Positions 1 through 10,974 of a DNA stretch of 64,000 bases are shown one piece after another; within the stretch, counting starts at the first letter, position 1; each line of letters begins with the position of its first letter. A program made the position numbers and the translations under genes. The stretch is from contig NC_068344.1 of the NCBI RefSeq assembly GCF_014633365.1, positions 36,640,670 to 36,704,669 on the forward strand, given 5' to 3'. The notes below the pieces were generated by a model. That model saw only the letters and a list, made by a program, of their open reading frames with translations, did not search any database and had not been told where the DNA came from. Source of the DNA: Diospyros lotus. Its lineage: Eukaryota > Streptophyta > Magnoliopsida > Ericales > Ebenaceae.

Positions 1-667
1 ATAGATAAACTATTAGTTAATGGGGTCAAAATGGGACCATCTAAAGGATAAATGTAATTCTCCGAATGGGCCAGGTGGGCTAATTATGGGCATAACCTTC
101 TATTGTTGTGTGCTTTGGTGCTACTTTGGGTTGTTTAGTGTCAGGTTTTAAAAATAAGTCAAACTTTTTAAGTTTTTCTGAGTTTGGGACCCAATATCAT
201 GTTTTGAATATCCTAAACTTTTCTAATGTATTATTGTCACTCATATAAGGCACTTAAAAGATTATTTTTGGACACGAAACGAATATATGTAGAAAAAATA
301 AAATTTGAAAAACTATCACATCAAAGAATAATTTGAATTTAAAAAAGATGACCAATCAATTGACAGTCGACTACTCTACACTGAGGTATTGAAAAACAAT
401 AAGAGATTTAAATCTCATAAAGTTCAACTTCGATTCTCCCGGGACCATTTATCTGTGACCAAAGATTTTTTATTCGAACTATTTTTTTTCTTTTATTTCC
501 TTAATAGAAATTGATTAAACCCATAATAATAAAGGGCACACGAGACGGCATTGCGTAGCTTTTTCTTGACGGCGACCCGTCTCTCTATAAAGCCGCTTTT
601 TGCCGGGCAGCCGCTGCTCACCGGCGATTGAGAATCGGATTCCGTGTTAAAGTTTGGAGCTTTTAAT
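1..667. other. AT-rich intergenic DNA with a promoter-like patch
   Basis: No coding region is visible. A short GC-richer patch at about 545-650 contains a TATA-like CTATAAAG on the plus strand followed by GC-rich leader-like sequence. This could be the decayed 5' end of a gene, cut off by the MITE that starts at 668. That reading is weak. Confidence 0.25.
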
Positions 668-1236
668 TAGGGGTGTCAATTTGGGTTAGCGTGTCATTGT
701 CGTGTCGTGTTGGGATACACATATAATACGTTTCAGGTTAAGTCAAACACGATTCGTTTAATAATCGTGTCAAATTTCTTAGACCCAAACACGACACGTT
801 TATTAAACATGTAACACAACACGACCCGTTTAACCGGTTTAACTAAATGTGTTGTGTCGTGTCGTGTCGTGTCGTATCACCTATTTAACCCGTTTAATTT
901 AAACGGATCGTGTTGTATCACCTGTTAAACGTGTTATTTAGTTTTAAACGTGTTATTTCGTATATAATCGTGTTAATGTGTTCAGATCAACCCACTAACC
1001 CTTTTAATTAAATATGTCATTTCGTATATAATCGTGTTAACGTGTTCAGATCAACCCGTTAACACGTTTAATTAAACGTGTCATTTCGTGTCTATATAGA
1101 TTAGACGGTTTGACCCTCCTAGGACACGAAAATAATCGTGTCATGACCCGAACCCAATTAACCCCAACCCTAACCCACTTAATTTCGTGTCATGTCGTAT
1201 CGTGTAATCGATTCATGTCCAAAATTGCCGGCCCTA
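668..1236. mobile_element. hAT-type MITE, 569 bp
   Basis: Imperfect terminal inverted repeats begin TAGGGGTGTCAATTTGGG on the left and, read inward from the right, TAGGGCCGGCAATTTTGG. They are flanked by a perfect 8-bp target-site duplication, CTTTTAAT (660-667 and 1237-1244). An 8-bp TSD with TAGGG ends is typical of hAT elements. The interior is full of repeats of the motif CGTGT and contains a roughly 75-bp tandem duplication (about 940-1085). It encodes no transposase, so it is non-autonomous. Confidence 0.85.
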
Positions 1237-2584
1237 CTTTTAATGATTGTTCGATGATTCAAATTAATAGCTCTTCCACTTCACTCTTTTCATTCTTAAT
1301 TAAAAAAATTAGTTGCTAATAAGGTTTTATATTGATATATATTAATAAATAAATATATTTTATTTTTAATACTTAAATAATTCTATTAATTGATTAAGAG
1401 TTTTGCTATCAAGTGCACTAAAAGATGCATTTAATTCATGTGTTTTGAGCATCTTAACGTCTTTATTAATTGATAATAAATATATCGTATTTTAAAATAT
1501 TTTAACGGTGAATAAAAATAGTCAAATGCTTAAAATCAAATAAGTTTAATGTACCTTAACAAGTGTTTAACTTAAACCCATTGACTAAATATTTCAAAAA
1601 GGGAAGACATAAAAATACCCTTATACTTTATTAAAAGTGTTCCCGTGACGCATCGAATTTTTAAAACATTTCATTATAAATACTTTTACTTTAAAAAAAT
1701 AAAATTATTACACACCTATTAGACAATAATTAGGGATAGTTTGTAAGTATAAAATGCACGAGCAAAAATCTCATAGACCAAATAAGAGGGTGCCATGTGT
1801 GACGTGAAAGAAGGTGTTTAATAATTTTATTTTTGGAGGTAGAGGAGTTGTAACACCCCGCTCTCACCTACGGGTGTTACTCACGAATAGCCAGCTTACT
1901 ATTCACGCGCTAGGGCAAAGATGAAGAGACGACAACGTTTCAACGAGAAACGACCTAGGTAGGAATTAGGCTTTGCCCTCTCTTTGCTTCACTCAAGGGT
2001 CCGGGAATTACCGAAACGACCCCGCGAAAATAAAACCCGAAACCTTACAAGTGTCACCTCTTCTCAAGCTCTTTAATGAAGAGCTAAGAATGACTTCCCA
2101 AAATCGAAAGAAATAAACTAATGTAAAGATCCAAAAAAAAAAAAAAAAAAGAAACTAAATTAATTAAATTAATTAAATTATATATATAATAATTAATTAA
2201 AACAAAAAAAAAAACAAAAAAAATATAAAAAGAAAAGGGGGAGGCGCTCGGCAGCCCCCCCCCCAAATCAGAAAATCTCTCTCTCTCTCTCTCTTTTATT
2301 TTCTCTTGATTTCCTCTCGGATTATCTTCGATTCCAAGCGATCCGGCCGTTCGATCGTTGATCCGACTTCGCTTTCACCGTTAAAGTGCCCCCGATCTAC
2401 AAGGAGGTAAGTGTTTTGGCTTCATCCTCTCTGTTTTGCTTGTTGTTTTCGTGAAATGAGGCTTGAGGCGCGATGGGGCTTGTTGGCCGAATGTTTGAGG
2501 TTAGATCTACGAAGATCCAACCGTTGGATTTTTGTGATTAACATCCCGATCGAGCGATAGGAAGAACCGGAACAACTTACCCTG

Positions 2585-2668
2585 ATGGACCTACACGAAC
2601 TTCCCAGGGGGGTCACCCATCCTTGGATTACCCCAGGTCAAGCACGCTTAACTTGGGAGTTCTTTGCC
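2585..2668 (-). promoter_or_regulatory. 5S rRNA-like pol III promoter region in left Cassandra LTR
   Basis: On the minus strand the segment contains AGTTAAGCGTGCTTG (5S box A region) and AGGATGGGTGACC followed by a CCTGGGAAGT-type block (5S box C region), in the order and spacing of plant 5S rRNA. It is diverged from a functional 5S gene elsewhere, so it is a 5S-derived promoter rather than a 5S gene. Confidence 0.85.
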
Positions 2669-2934
2669 AACATTCAGCCCAAAAGGTATCCAGCTGGTGT
2701 TGTTTCCTTTCTTACGCTATCCTCGATATATTCTAACTTCTCTGGGCTCTCGGGGTATTACATTCTCCCCCCCTTGAGCACATGACGTCCTCGTCATGCG
2801 ACCTTACAACTGGTCCCAGACCTTCTCCCCTTGGGGGCTGCCATCCTAGAAGCCTGCCAGAAGCCGCTCCTTGTACAGGCCCTCGAGCCCCGGCGCCACT
2901 CCCCGCCCTCATCGGACCGCCTTCACCAAGGGTC

Positions 2935-2947
2935 GGCTCTGATACCA
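2935..2947 (-). other. Primer-binding site of the Cassandra element
   Basis: The minus strand reads TGGTATCAGAGCC two bases inside the right-hand LTR. It is complementary to the 3' end of plant initiator methionine tRNA. Its position fixes the element's orientation as minus. Confidence 0.85.
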
Positions 2948-2997
2948 CCTGTAACATCCCGATCGAGCGATAGGAAGAACCGGAACAACTTACCCTG

Positions 2998-3081
2998 ATG
3001 GACCTACACGAACTTCCCAGGGGGGTCACCCATCCTTGGATTACCCCAGGTCAAGCACGCTTAACTTGGGAGTTCTTTGCC
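2998..3081 (-). promoter_or_regulatory. 5S rRNA-like pol III promoter region in right Cassandra LTR
   Basis: This is the same 5S-derived block as in the left LTR, with box A-like AGTTAAGCGTGCTTG and box C-like AGGATGGGTGACC on the minus strand. In minus orientation this is the 5' LTR, the copy that would drive transcription of the element. Confidence 0.85.
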
Positions 3082-5681
3082 AACATTCAGCCCAAAAGGT
3101 ATCCAGCTGGTGTTGTTTCCTTTCTTACGCTATCCTCGATATATTCTAACTTCTCTGGGCTCTCGGGGTATTACAACTAACTCACTTGCTTCATATAAAT
3201 TATGGCATAAAGCCTTAATTATAAGAAAATAATTCTTCTTTGCCCCAACTATTAACTCATTTTCTCACTTTCAATTCCTTTAGAAAATATTTGGATTAAT
3301 ATTTCTTTAGAAAAATTTAATAAAATTTCCCTTATCAATTCTCCATTGATTTTTCTCTTTTAATTATTTCAAAAATCATAATTTTTCAACCCTTAGGAAA
3401 TTAATTTTTGAAATTCAAACCTCAAGGCATCCTCATCCATTTTCAAATTTTAAGGAAAATACTTCATTATTTATTTTCCAAAATATATGATTTTTTTCCC
3501 AATTTCCTCAAATTTATATTAATTTAATAATTAATTTTGAGGCTAAAATACCTATTTATTTATTTAAACATAAATTATTTCAGAATTTCCAAAATAACAT
3601 ATTATATTTAAATAAACAGAAAATAAAATAAAATAAAAAAGAAAATCCCAACAACAGCAGGAGGGCATGCGGCAGCCGCATACTGGCGCGCAGCCGCGCC
3701 CAACCGTGCCCAGGCGCACCCAGGCGCGCCCCCTGGGCTAGAACACTGCCTCAACTTTTTTTTATGAAAAAAATATATATATTTTTTTCTTTTAAAATCC
3801 AAAATTTTCAGAATGCTTTTACACTTCAAATGGCTTCCAAAACATTCAAATTTGCCACTATTCAACCACATTAAGCATTCATTACATATTTAACAAAATA
3901 AATACAACATCAACCACTAAATCCACAAATACATATACTTCACATGCATTTCTCTTTTCTTCATTACCTTCAACCTTCCAAAACTCTTTTTCCTTTAGAT
4001 GATTCTCTACCTACATAAAGATCAAATGACCTTATAAGCCAATGCTCAGTAAGGGTGCTATGCAAATATAAATGTAACGTGAGAATATAAACATGTAATG
4101 CAAATGTAATGCATATAATGGGTAGTCCTCCATGCCCTCATAACTACTTAGGTTAAGGCACCAATCAACCCCTTTTTCATCACTAGTCTTCCATATGGCC
4201 ATAGATCCACTAGAACACAAAACATGCAATAAGACCATTACATACAACTCATTAAAAACATGTACAAATGCAAGCAAAACCCTCCACCACTTGGGGTTAT
4301 CCCTTACCTCTTTCCTTGAAGTTTCAATACTTCCACTTGTCAAGACTCTCTCTTTGGCTTTTAATCACCTTAAGAAAATATCCTTAAAGTATTAGAGATC
4401 TTTAAGACTAAAGAATGAATGGAGAATGGAAACTTTCCTACACACTTGAAGAAATTTAAACTAAGGTTTACCTCTTGCTTACATTTCTTCTTCATTCTCC
4501 TAAACTTCTTCTTACTCTCTTTCTCTTAATATGTGGAAAAACTTTGCACAAAAATCTCAACTCCCTATTTATAGAGATTTCCTACTCAATCCATGTCAAA
4601 ACTCAAGATTACATCTTAGACATTGGTTTTTCTTTAATTCAAGAGACTTAATCTCAACCCTCCAATACAAGCACAATCCTTGTGCTTCTTTTAACCCTCA
4701 ATCTTAGTCTTTGATTTTAAGAGAACTCATCTCTAGTCTCTAAAGAAACACAATCCAAGAGACTTAGTCTCTTTAAATCTCATCCTTTGATTTTCTTTGG
4801 AGATTAAATCCTCAACCATTAGATCAATCTCTAATTCCCATAATTCTCCAATTTTCAAAATTAATAAATAATGACTAATTTCAAGATTAACTAATTTCTC
4901 CATTTTTCATTTAATTTAAATCCATAACTTTTCAAGCATTTAATGGAGACTAATATCTTTTCTTTTTGATTTTATTTAAATTGCTCTTGAAAGATCTAAT
5001 TCAATTTACTTTGGCATTTAATTAAATCTACCATTTTCTCACATAAATGCATGACTAATTTTCATTTAATATGGAATTTCTTTTAATTCTCTCCATAATG
5101 ACTCTCATTTAATGCTTGAGAGACTAATTTCTTTTCTTTTTACATTTATTTAAATCCCACTCTTGTTTCATAAGATCATGCCAAGTGTCCCTTTACACTT
5201 AATCAATAAATTTATTATTCCTAAATTAAATTAAATCTCATTCCATGAGATCTTGCCAAGTGTCACAAATCTAACCTACTTGGCTTCCATTTTTAATTTC
5301 TAATTATCCATGCATTTAAACAAAAATTAAATTATCCAAAAATCAATTCTCCAATATAAATAATTTCTCCAAAAATAATTTATCCTTTTATGGGACAAGA
5401 CTCCAAATTACCGTTTTGCCCCTTCTAAGGCATTATATATTATGGGTCTTCTCTTTAATTCAAGGGCAATTATGAAATTTTCCCTATACCAATATTCTCT
5501 TAATTGATAAAATCTATCATGACTCATCAAGGGTATTACAGGAGTCTAACGGAATGTTTTGAATGTTCAAGATGTCACATGACATTTTTGATAAATTACA
5601 GAGGTATTTTTATGCCTTCCCCATTTCAAAAACAAGATTCATTTATTATGTATTGTGTTTAACATCCAAACAATTTTATTA

Positions 5682-6039
5682 GGTAGAGTTTGTTAAAATG
5701 AGTAAAATAAGTTTGAAATATTTTATGAATCAAAATATAGAATGATCAAGATAAAACTGAGAAGCATTCTAATATTTTTATCAAATTACTTGTTAAATTT
5801 TTTAGAATAAATTAGAGGACATAAACAACATATTTTCTTATCTGTAAAAACCAAAATATGCTTATCTTGAGAGGGAGAAAGAGATAAACATATATGAAAA
5901 GACCAAGATAAGAAGTCACGTAACATTTTTTTCAATGGTCGTCATATAAATTTAACAAACACATTGAAAATGATAAAAAATTATAATATTTTTCATATCT
6001 TATATTTTTTTATCTATATCTTGATTAACAAATACTACC
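5682..6039. mobile_element. PIF/Harbinger (Tourist-like) MITE, 358 bp
   Basis: The ends are GGTAGAGTTTGTTAA and, inverted, GGTAGTATTTGTTAA, flanked by the TSD TTA (5679-5681 and 6040-6042). TTA target duplications and a GTTTGTTAA-type TIR are characteristic of PIF/Harbinger MITEs. There is no coding sequence. It belongs to the same family as 16619-16965 and the outer frame at 45524-58329. Confidence 0.8.
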
Positions 6040-7929
6040 TTAATTAATTAATAGTTCAGAACACGAAACATTTATCATCATAAATAAAATTGTCTGAACG
6101 TAAAAAACAAGATGCAATACGTATAATTTATCTAAAAATAAAATATATTTATTGTTACTTAACCATTTGTAATACCTGGGAAATATTTAAGGGCATAAAT
6201 GGAATTTTATGAAGGGCATAAGTGAAATTTGCGAAATAAATAGGCTATAGGGTACATTATCGCAGTTTTAAGCGATCGAAACTACCGGAGGGAGTACCCC
6301 AAACCTTAGATAGCCAAGGAAAATGTAATGGTATCAACGAGTAATACGAGTTTTGATTTCAAGTGTTAAAAGAAATTGGATCGGAAACAGTTTTCGGTAC
6401 AACTGTCGACTGAGCTGAGAAAATCGAATCGACGTAAGGAACATCCAAAAAGTCAACGGAATGTCTTGAGAACTTAGAATTTGTATATGAAACAACCGTC
6501 TAGCGATTTCGGGTTGAAACGAATGAATTTAAGGTCAAAACGAGCAATCGTGCCAAAGTGTAATTTTTCAATTTTTCCCGAGAGAGGTCAAAACGATGGT
6601 TTTTCAGAAAGTTCGAGGATGAAATGAAGAGTACTAATCATTTGGGCCTTAATGGTGTTGTTAGAAAGATCATGGGCTCAAGGAAAAGGGCAAAATTGAG
6701 AATGAAAGAAATCAGGGGGCTAAAGTGCAATTTATCAAACTTCAAGTGTGAACACAGCAACAAAGAAATCGGCCGCCATTTTCCTCCACACGTGGCCCTC
6801 GTTTCCGGCAATGGGACGGCCGAGGGAGACCTGGGGAAGGTTGTATACGGCGTGGGCTGGCTTGGAGGCCAAGCCTTGGCCAGTAATTGGTCGAGAGGTG
6901 GCCGAAAATTGCTATGAAATGGGGCCGAGGGTTTCAAATTTTGGGAAAGAAATTGGCCACAATTTGGAGTGATTTTGAGAGAGTAGATAAGGGCCTATTG
7001 ATCCTTGCATTTAGGAGAAGGATTCTGGAGCATTTGGGGTCGAATTGAGCACGTTTAAAGGTTGTTCGAAGCTCGCCGGAAAATTCGAGGCGATCTGCCT
7101 CGCTGGACCTGCAACTGGCCTTTTGGAGGCCATTCTAGTATCCTTTCAGCCAGAAACAGATACCATTGACATCGATTCATCAAGGGCTTCAAGGGGGTGC
7201 CGTTGTTTTGGCCACTGGAGTCGTCGACAGCAGCTGGAAAACAGAGAAGAATGTGGTGCGTGAGCTACACGCGCCACACTCCACACGTAGCCACGCGCTG
7301 AGCGCGTGAGCAAGGGCATTTTCAGTATTTTTCTTCTAATATTTTTCTTAAATTATTTTAGTATTTATCATGTTGAAAAATTTGGGAAAAAGTTTGAAGA
7401 GATAAATATTTTTGAATTATCGAGGTGAAAATTGGGAGAAAAATAGAGAAAATTATGGAAAAATTGAGAAAAATAGATTTTGATGCTCTTTAATTAAATA
7501 TGGTGTTTATGGAGTATCATGGCTCGAGGTTGAGTATAAGTACAAGTGTTTATGACTTGGCACGCAAATCGAGGTAGTGCACGAGGATTAAGGCGATCCG
7601 AATACATTTGAGATGAGTACTTGCCCCCAAAACTTGACTTATTGTGAGTGGTTCTCCCCCAAACTTGTTTATTGTGAGTTGTTCACTACCAAAACTTGTT
7701 TACTGTGGATGTTTTATCCTAAAAACTTGGTGTTTGTTCTATCTAAAAATGTTGTGATTTCATGCAAAATGGTTTTGTTGCAATACAAAAAGGTAACCGG
7801 AGACAGTTAGTTTATGAGGGAGGTTCGTCCCTAAATGTTTTGAACTTGTGCATTGCATTTTATAAAATGTTGTTTATATGTTGCTTTGAATTGTGAATAT
7901 GACATTGTTTTGCGTTTTGTGTGTTCGTA

Positions 7930-8280
7930 TAGAATGTCAGCCTAAGATGTCTGGATAATGTAGCCATAATTCTCCAAGGGCGTGACGGAATAATAGGGGT
8001 ATCTTATGCTGATGTACATGCCGGGATAGCTGCCTTGGTTTCCATGGCAGGCCATTTGGTCAGAGAAGCTGCACTAGGATGACTAGGTGGTCTATATTGT
8101 GTTGTTCATGTAGGATGTCAGTCTAGGATGTTGTCTGGATAGTGTAGACATAATTTTCCAAGGGCGTGGCGGAATAATAGAGGTATCTTGTGCTGGTGAG
8201 TATGCCGAGATAGTCGTCTTGGTTTCTGTGCCAGGCCGTTTGGTCAGAGAAGTTGCACTAGGATGACTAGGTGGTCCATG
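7930..8280. repeat. Tandem duplication, two units of about 175-180 bp
   Basis: Both units share the blocks AGAATGTCAG/AGGATGTCAG, CCAAGGGCGTG, GGAATAATAG and TTGGTCAGAGAAG..GCACTAGGATGACTAGGTGGTC. They differ by scattered substitutions, so the duplication is not recent. It lies inside the solo LTR. Confidence 0.8.
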
Positions 8281-8714
8281 TGAAATTTTGGAGTTGGGAT
8301 TGTGTGGCGGTTCCTGGACACTTAGAGTTGGAACGTAATCTCTGATGTAAATGTGGTAAGCCGGGCTCCTACGTTGATGTGATCCTCTTGGGCCGGGAGT
8401 TGGTAACGATTGTTCCCGAGATGTTGGAGAGATGCATTGACTTGCCCTTCTTAAGCTAGAATTGGGTCGTGTCGATGTGTCGGTATGGCTACATAGCTTT
8501 TAGAGAGATTGTTCTTTTTCCGCGGTAGGGTTAAGCGCTGTGGAATTCTTTTGGGCTAGGGCTTGCAGGGTTGTATTGGTTTATTTCATGTCTTGCATTC
8601 ATTCATGAAAATGTGATTTTGAACTCTCACTTAAATGATTCATCATCTAATATGGACTATGTCCTTAGAATATTCAAACGTTTCAGGTGAAAGCAGCGGT
8701 GCGAAAGGGAAATG

Positions 8715-8897
8715 GATCGCCAAGGAGTGACGACAATTAGTGGATAGTTTACTTTATGTAATTTTCAATTATGTTGTTAATTTTGATAACGTCATGTAAA
8801 CATTGGTTCGAGTGACGACAATTAGTGGATAATTTACTTTATGTAATTTTCAATTATGTTGTTAATTTTGATAACGTCATGTAAACATTGGTTCGAC
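8715..8897. repeat. Tandem duplication, two units of about 88 bp
   Basis: Both units start GAGTGACGACAATTAGTGG and end ACATTGGTTCGA, with only one or two differences between them. This is a young tandem duplication near the 3' end of the solo LTR. Confidence 0.85.
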
Positions 8898-9134
8898 TTT
8901 ATATTATGAATAAAGTGGTTTCGATTATGTCTATTGAGGTTTCGATCTAACTTCCGCTTTTAAAATGATGTACATGTTTTAGTTTATTGATATGGTTCAT
9001 AGTTAATATACTAAAAAGGTGTAACGGGATCTTTGGGGAATGATTTTGTGTTGAGTTTCTGTTGATTGAAAAAAAAAAACATTCCCAAAATCTTACATTA
9101 CCTAACACTCCGAAAATTGGGGTGTTACACCATT

Positions 9135-10459
9135 GCTCTTAACATAATTAATTAGCATTACCTAATTCATAATTATTTCTTATTTTATTCATATAGATAT
9201 ATGTAAAGAATGACAAAAAAAAAAAATACTATTTGAATTCTCCACATTGACACTTGTTATGATATTCGACATTTATGTATTGTATTATATAGACTTAATA
9301 CATATGACGTCTTTTTATTAATTAAAAAATATAATATTTAATTTTTAATGTATAAAATATCAATATTTGATATTCAATCTAATCAAATATTATTAACTGA
9401 TCATTTATGTGATATGTTACTTGAGAAAACGAATGCGTTCATACACACCCTAGTGTTCTATCATAACAATGACTTAAAAGCAATAATTTTTAATAATTAA
9501 AATATCAAATTTCGACATTTGCACTTCAGAGGCTAAATTAATATTATATTTTTTAATTATTGAAGAGACGTCATATATACTAAACATATTATATATTACA
9601 TTAATATAAATATACAATGTCAATGCCTAAAATAAAAAACAATAATATAATAATAATAATAATTAAAGTTCGTTAATCTTTATATCTTTTTCAAATCATT
9701 TTCAAAATTATTTAATCTGATTGATGGCTCTGCTAATACACCTGTAACAAAAAAAGCAAAGATGCTAATCTTTTTTTTTTTTTTTCAATTAAGGTAAGAA
9801 AATACCTATTTTAAATAAATAAAATTTTTATACAAAATAATGTGTTCTTCCTAGAGAAGTAATCTCCAATTTAAAAAATTTAATTATATGTCATAAGTAA
9901 AAACCCATCAAAAGACTAAAAAGACCCAACACAAAATTTGAGCTTTCTTGAAAATCATGCGAAAAGGCCAAGCTTGAAAGAAAAATGCTATTTGTACATA
10001 ATGGATGACCAAAAGAATGATCGAAAGACTTCAAAATGATAAAAATATTCTCACCTGCAATTGTTTTCCCTTCCCTTCCCATGGTCGCCTCTTCTCTCAT
10101 CTCTTTTCCTTTCCCATGGGGGCCTCAAGCAATTGCTAACAACCGTCGGCTCACACCGACCACCGCACTGTCGTTGCCTCCTTCATTGCCGACAACCATT
10201 CCAAGAAAACAATGAGTGATTAAAGCATTTTCTACCCTATCACTATTAAATTATAATTTCAATGTTTTATCGTTCACGTTTCCAAAAAAAGCACAAAATA
10301 TAATTTATTCACAATTATTTTGTCTGTAAACCATCAATTTTTTTACTTTTTCATCAACTTAAAGTCAACATCATCATGCATTTCTGTGTCTTCTTTGTAT
10401 ATCTAGCTATAGATTTATTTATTTTTTATATTTTGGGTTTTGTTGCTTGATATGGGCAG
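9135..10459. other. AT-rich intergenic DNA, possible MITE at about 9985-10235
   Basis: No gene is visible. At 9985 the sequence AAAAATGCTATTTGTACATAA matches the TIR of the MITE at 29462-29897. A degenerate counterpart, AAAGCATTTTC, occurs near 10225, and GC-richer gene-like sequence lies between (10050-10200). No TSD could be found, so the element call is tentative. Confidence 0.35.
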
Positions 10460-10582
10460 ATGTTATCGGACGATCTAAGTCACAACAAGTTCGATTTTGA
10501 GTTCCTGGACAACACCATCGATGAACCCTACTTGGTTCAAACCAATGTTTATGTTAATAGCGTCGAAAACAGAGAACATAGA
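10460..10582 (+). pseudogene. Xyloglucan endotransglucosylase/hydrolase (XTH) exon fragment
   Basis: A 41-codon open stretch reads SDDLSHNKFDFEFLDNTIDE and continues into a PYLVQTNVYVN block. This is the catalytic exon of XTH (GH16) enzymes, which cut and rejoin xyloglucan in the cell wall. The family active-site motif HDEFDFEFLGN is here HNKFDFEFLDN, so the first catalytic Glu and the preceding Asp are lost. An AG acceptor (GGGCAG) sits directly before the segment. No other XTH exons could be recognised nearby. It is an orphan, almost certainly non-functional exon. Confidence 0.7.
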
Positions 10583-10974
10583 TGATCGGACTTCATCCAT
10601 GGATGAAGTCTCCGATGAAGTCCGATCAAACTTTTATCCTTATGGAGACTTACTCCCCTGATAAAGTTCGTTGATTTGCGACTGAGAAGCGCCTGAAAAT
10701 GTCAACGGCGGTGGCAGGTAGGGACAATAGTAGGTGCGACTGGCAGTTGTGGCCAACGATGCGAGCTAGGATGCGATTGGGGGCAATGACAGTGCAAGTT
10801 GGGGTGTTGATGGGGGCAACAACGACGATACGGGGTAACAATGGCGATGGGTTTCTCAAGACTAGAGGTGCCGTGGAAGTGATTTGAGAGAGAGATATTT
10901 TCGTTATTTTATCATGTGTGTGTAAGGTTGTGTGTAAATCTTGATGTACATGTAGCATTGCCCAGCCTGAAAAC

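Larger units (their letters stand above)
2537..3175 (-). mobile_element. Cassandra TRIM retrotransposon with 5S rRNA-derived LTRs
   Basis: Two direct repeats of 226 bp (2537-2762 and 2950-3175) are practically identical apart from the first bases of the left copy. They enclose only about 187 bp with no ORF. On the minus strand the internal part starts after the right LTR with a primer-binding site, TGGTATCAGAGCC (initiator-Met tRNA), and ends in a polypurine tract, AAGGGGGGGAGAATG, beside the left LTR. Each LTR contains a 5S rRNA-like segment with the pol III promoter signatures. This combination defines Cassandra TRIMs. The left copy begins AT instead of TG and no TSD is visible. Confidence 0.9.
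1849..5540 (-). mobile_element. Long solo LTR (Ty3/gypsy-like), carrying a Cassandra insertion
   Basis: The segment runs TGTAACACCC to GGGTATTACA, so its ends are TG..CA. A perfect 5-bp TSD, GGAGT, flanks it (1844-1848 and 5541-5545). No second LTR or internal domain is present, so this is a solo LTR. Minus orientation is inferred from a TATAAATAG box on the minus strand near 4565-4575 and from the TGTAATACCC start on that strand. Without the Cassandra element (2537-3175) it is about 3.05 kb, similar to the solo LTRs at 6168 and 55581. The microsatellite (CT)n sits near 2277-2293. Confidence 0.8.
1601..5622. mobile_element. Mutator-like MITE split by a nested solo LTR
   Basis: The left end GGGAAGACATAAAAATACCC and the inverted right end GGGGAAGGCATAAAAATACC form long imperfect TIRs. 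The repeat ATTTCAAAAA flanks both ends (1591-1600 and 5623-5632). A 9-10 bp TSD points to a MULE. Removing the inserted solo LTR (1849-5540 plus one TSD) leaves an element of about 325 bp without coding capacity. Confidence 0.75.
6168..9129 (+). mobile_element. Long solo LTR (Ty3/gypsy-like), 2.96 kb
   Basis: It begins TGTAATACC and ends GGGTGTTACA, with a perfect 5-bp TSD, CCATT (6163-6167 and 9130-9134). No internal domain or partner LTR is present. Stretches near its start match the minus strand of 55581-58056 at moderate identity, for example the region around 6400-6460 against about 57760-57850, so the two are the same diverged family. It contains two internal tandem duplications, annotated separately. 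Short ORFs inside it, such as 6624-6917, look spurious. Confidence 0.8.

Noticed and set aside
2998..3081. Functional 5S rRNA gene
   Set aside because: Only box A/C-containing parts match and the rest is diverged; the LTR, PBS and PPT context identifies Cassandra.
2585..3180. Repeated 60-66 aa peptide in both Cassandra LTRs
   Set aside because: It is an accidental translation of 5S-derived LTR sequence; TRIMs encode no protein.
6624..6972. Three overlapping ORFs at 6.6-7.0 kb
   Set aside because: They lie inside the solo LTR, in competing frames, with no gag/pol or host similarity.
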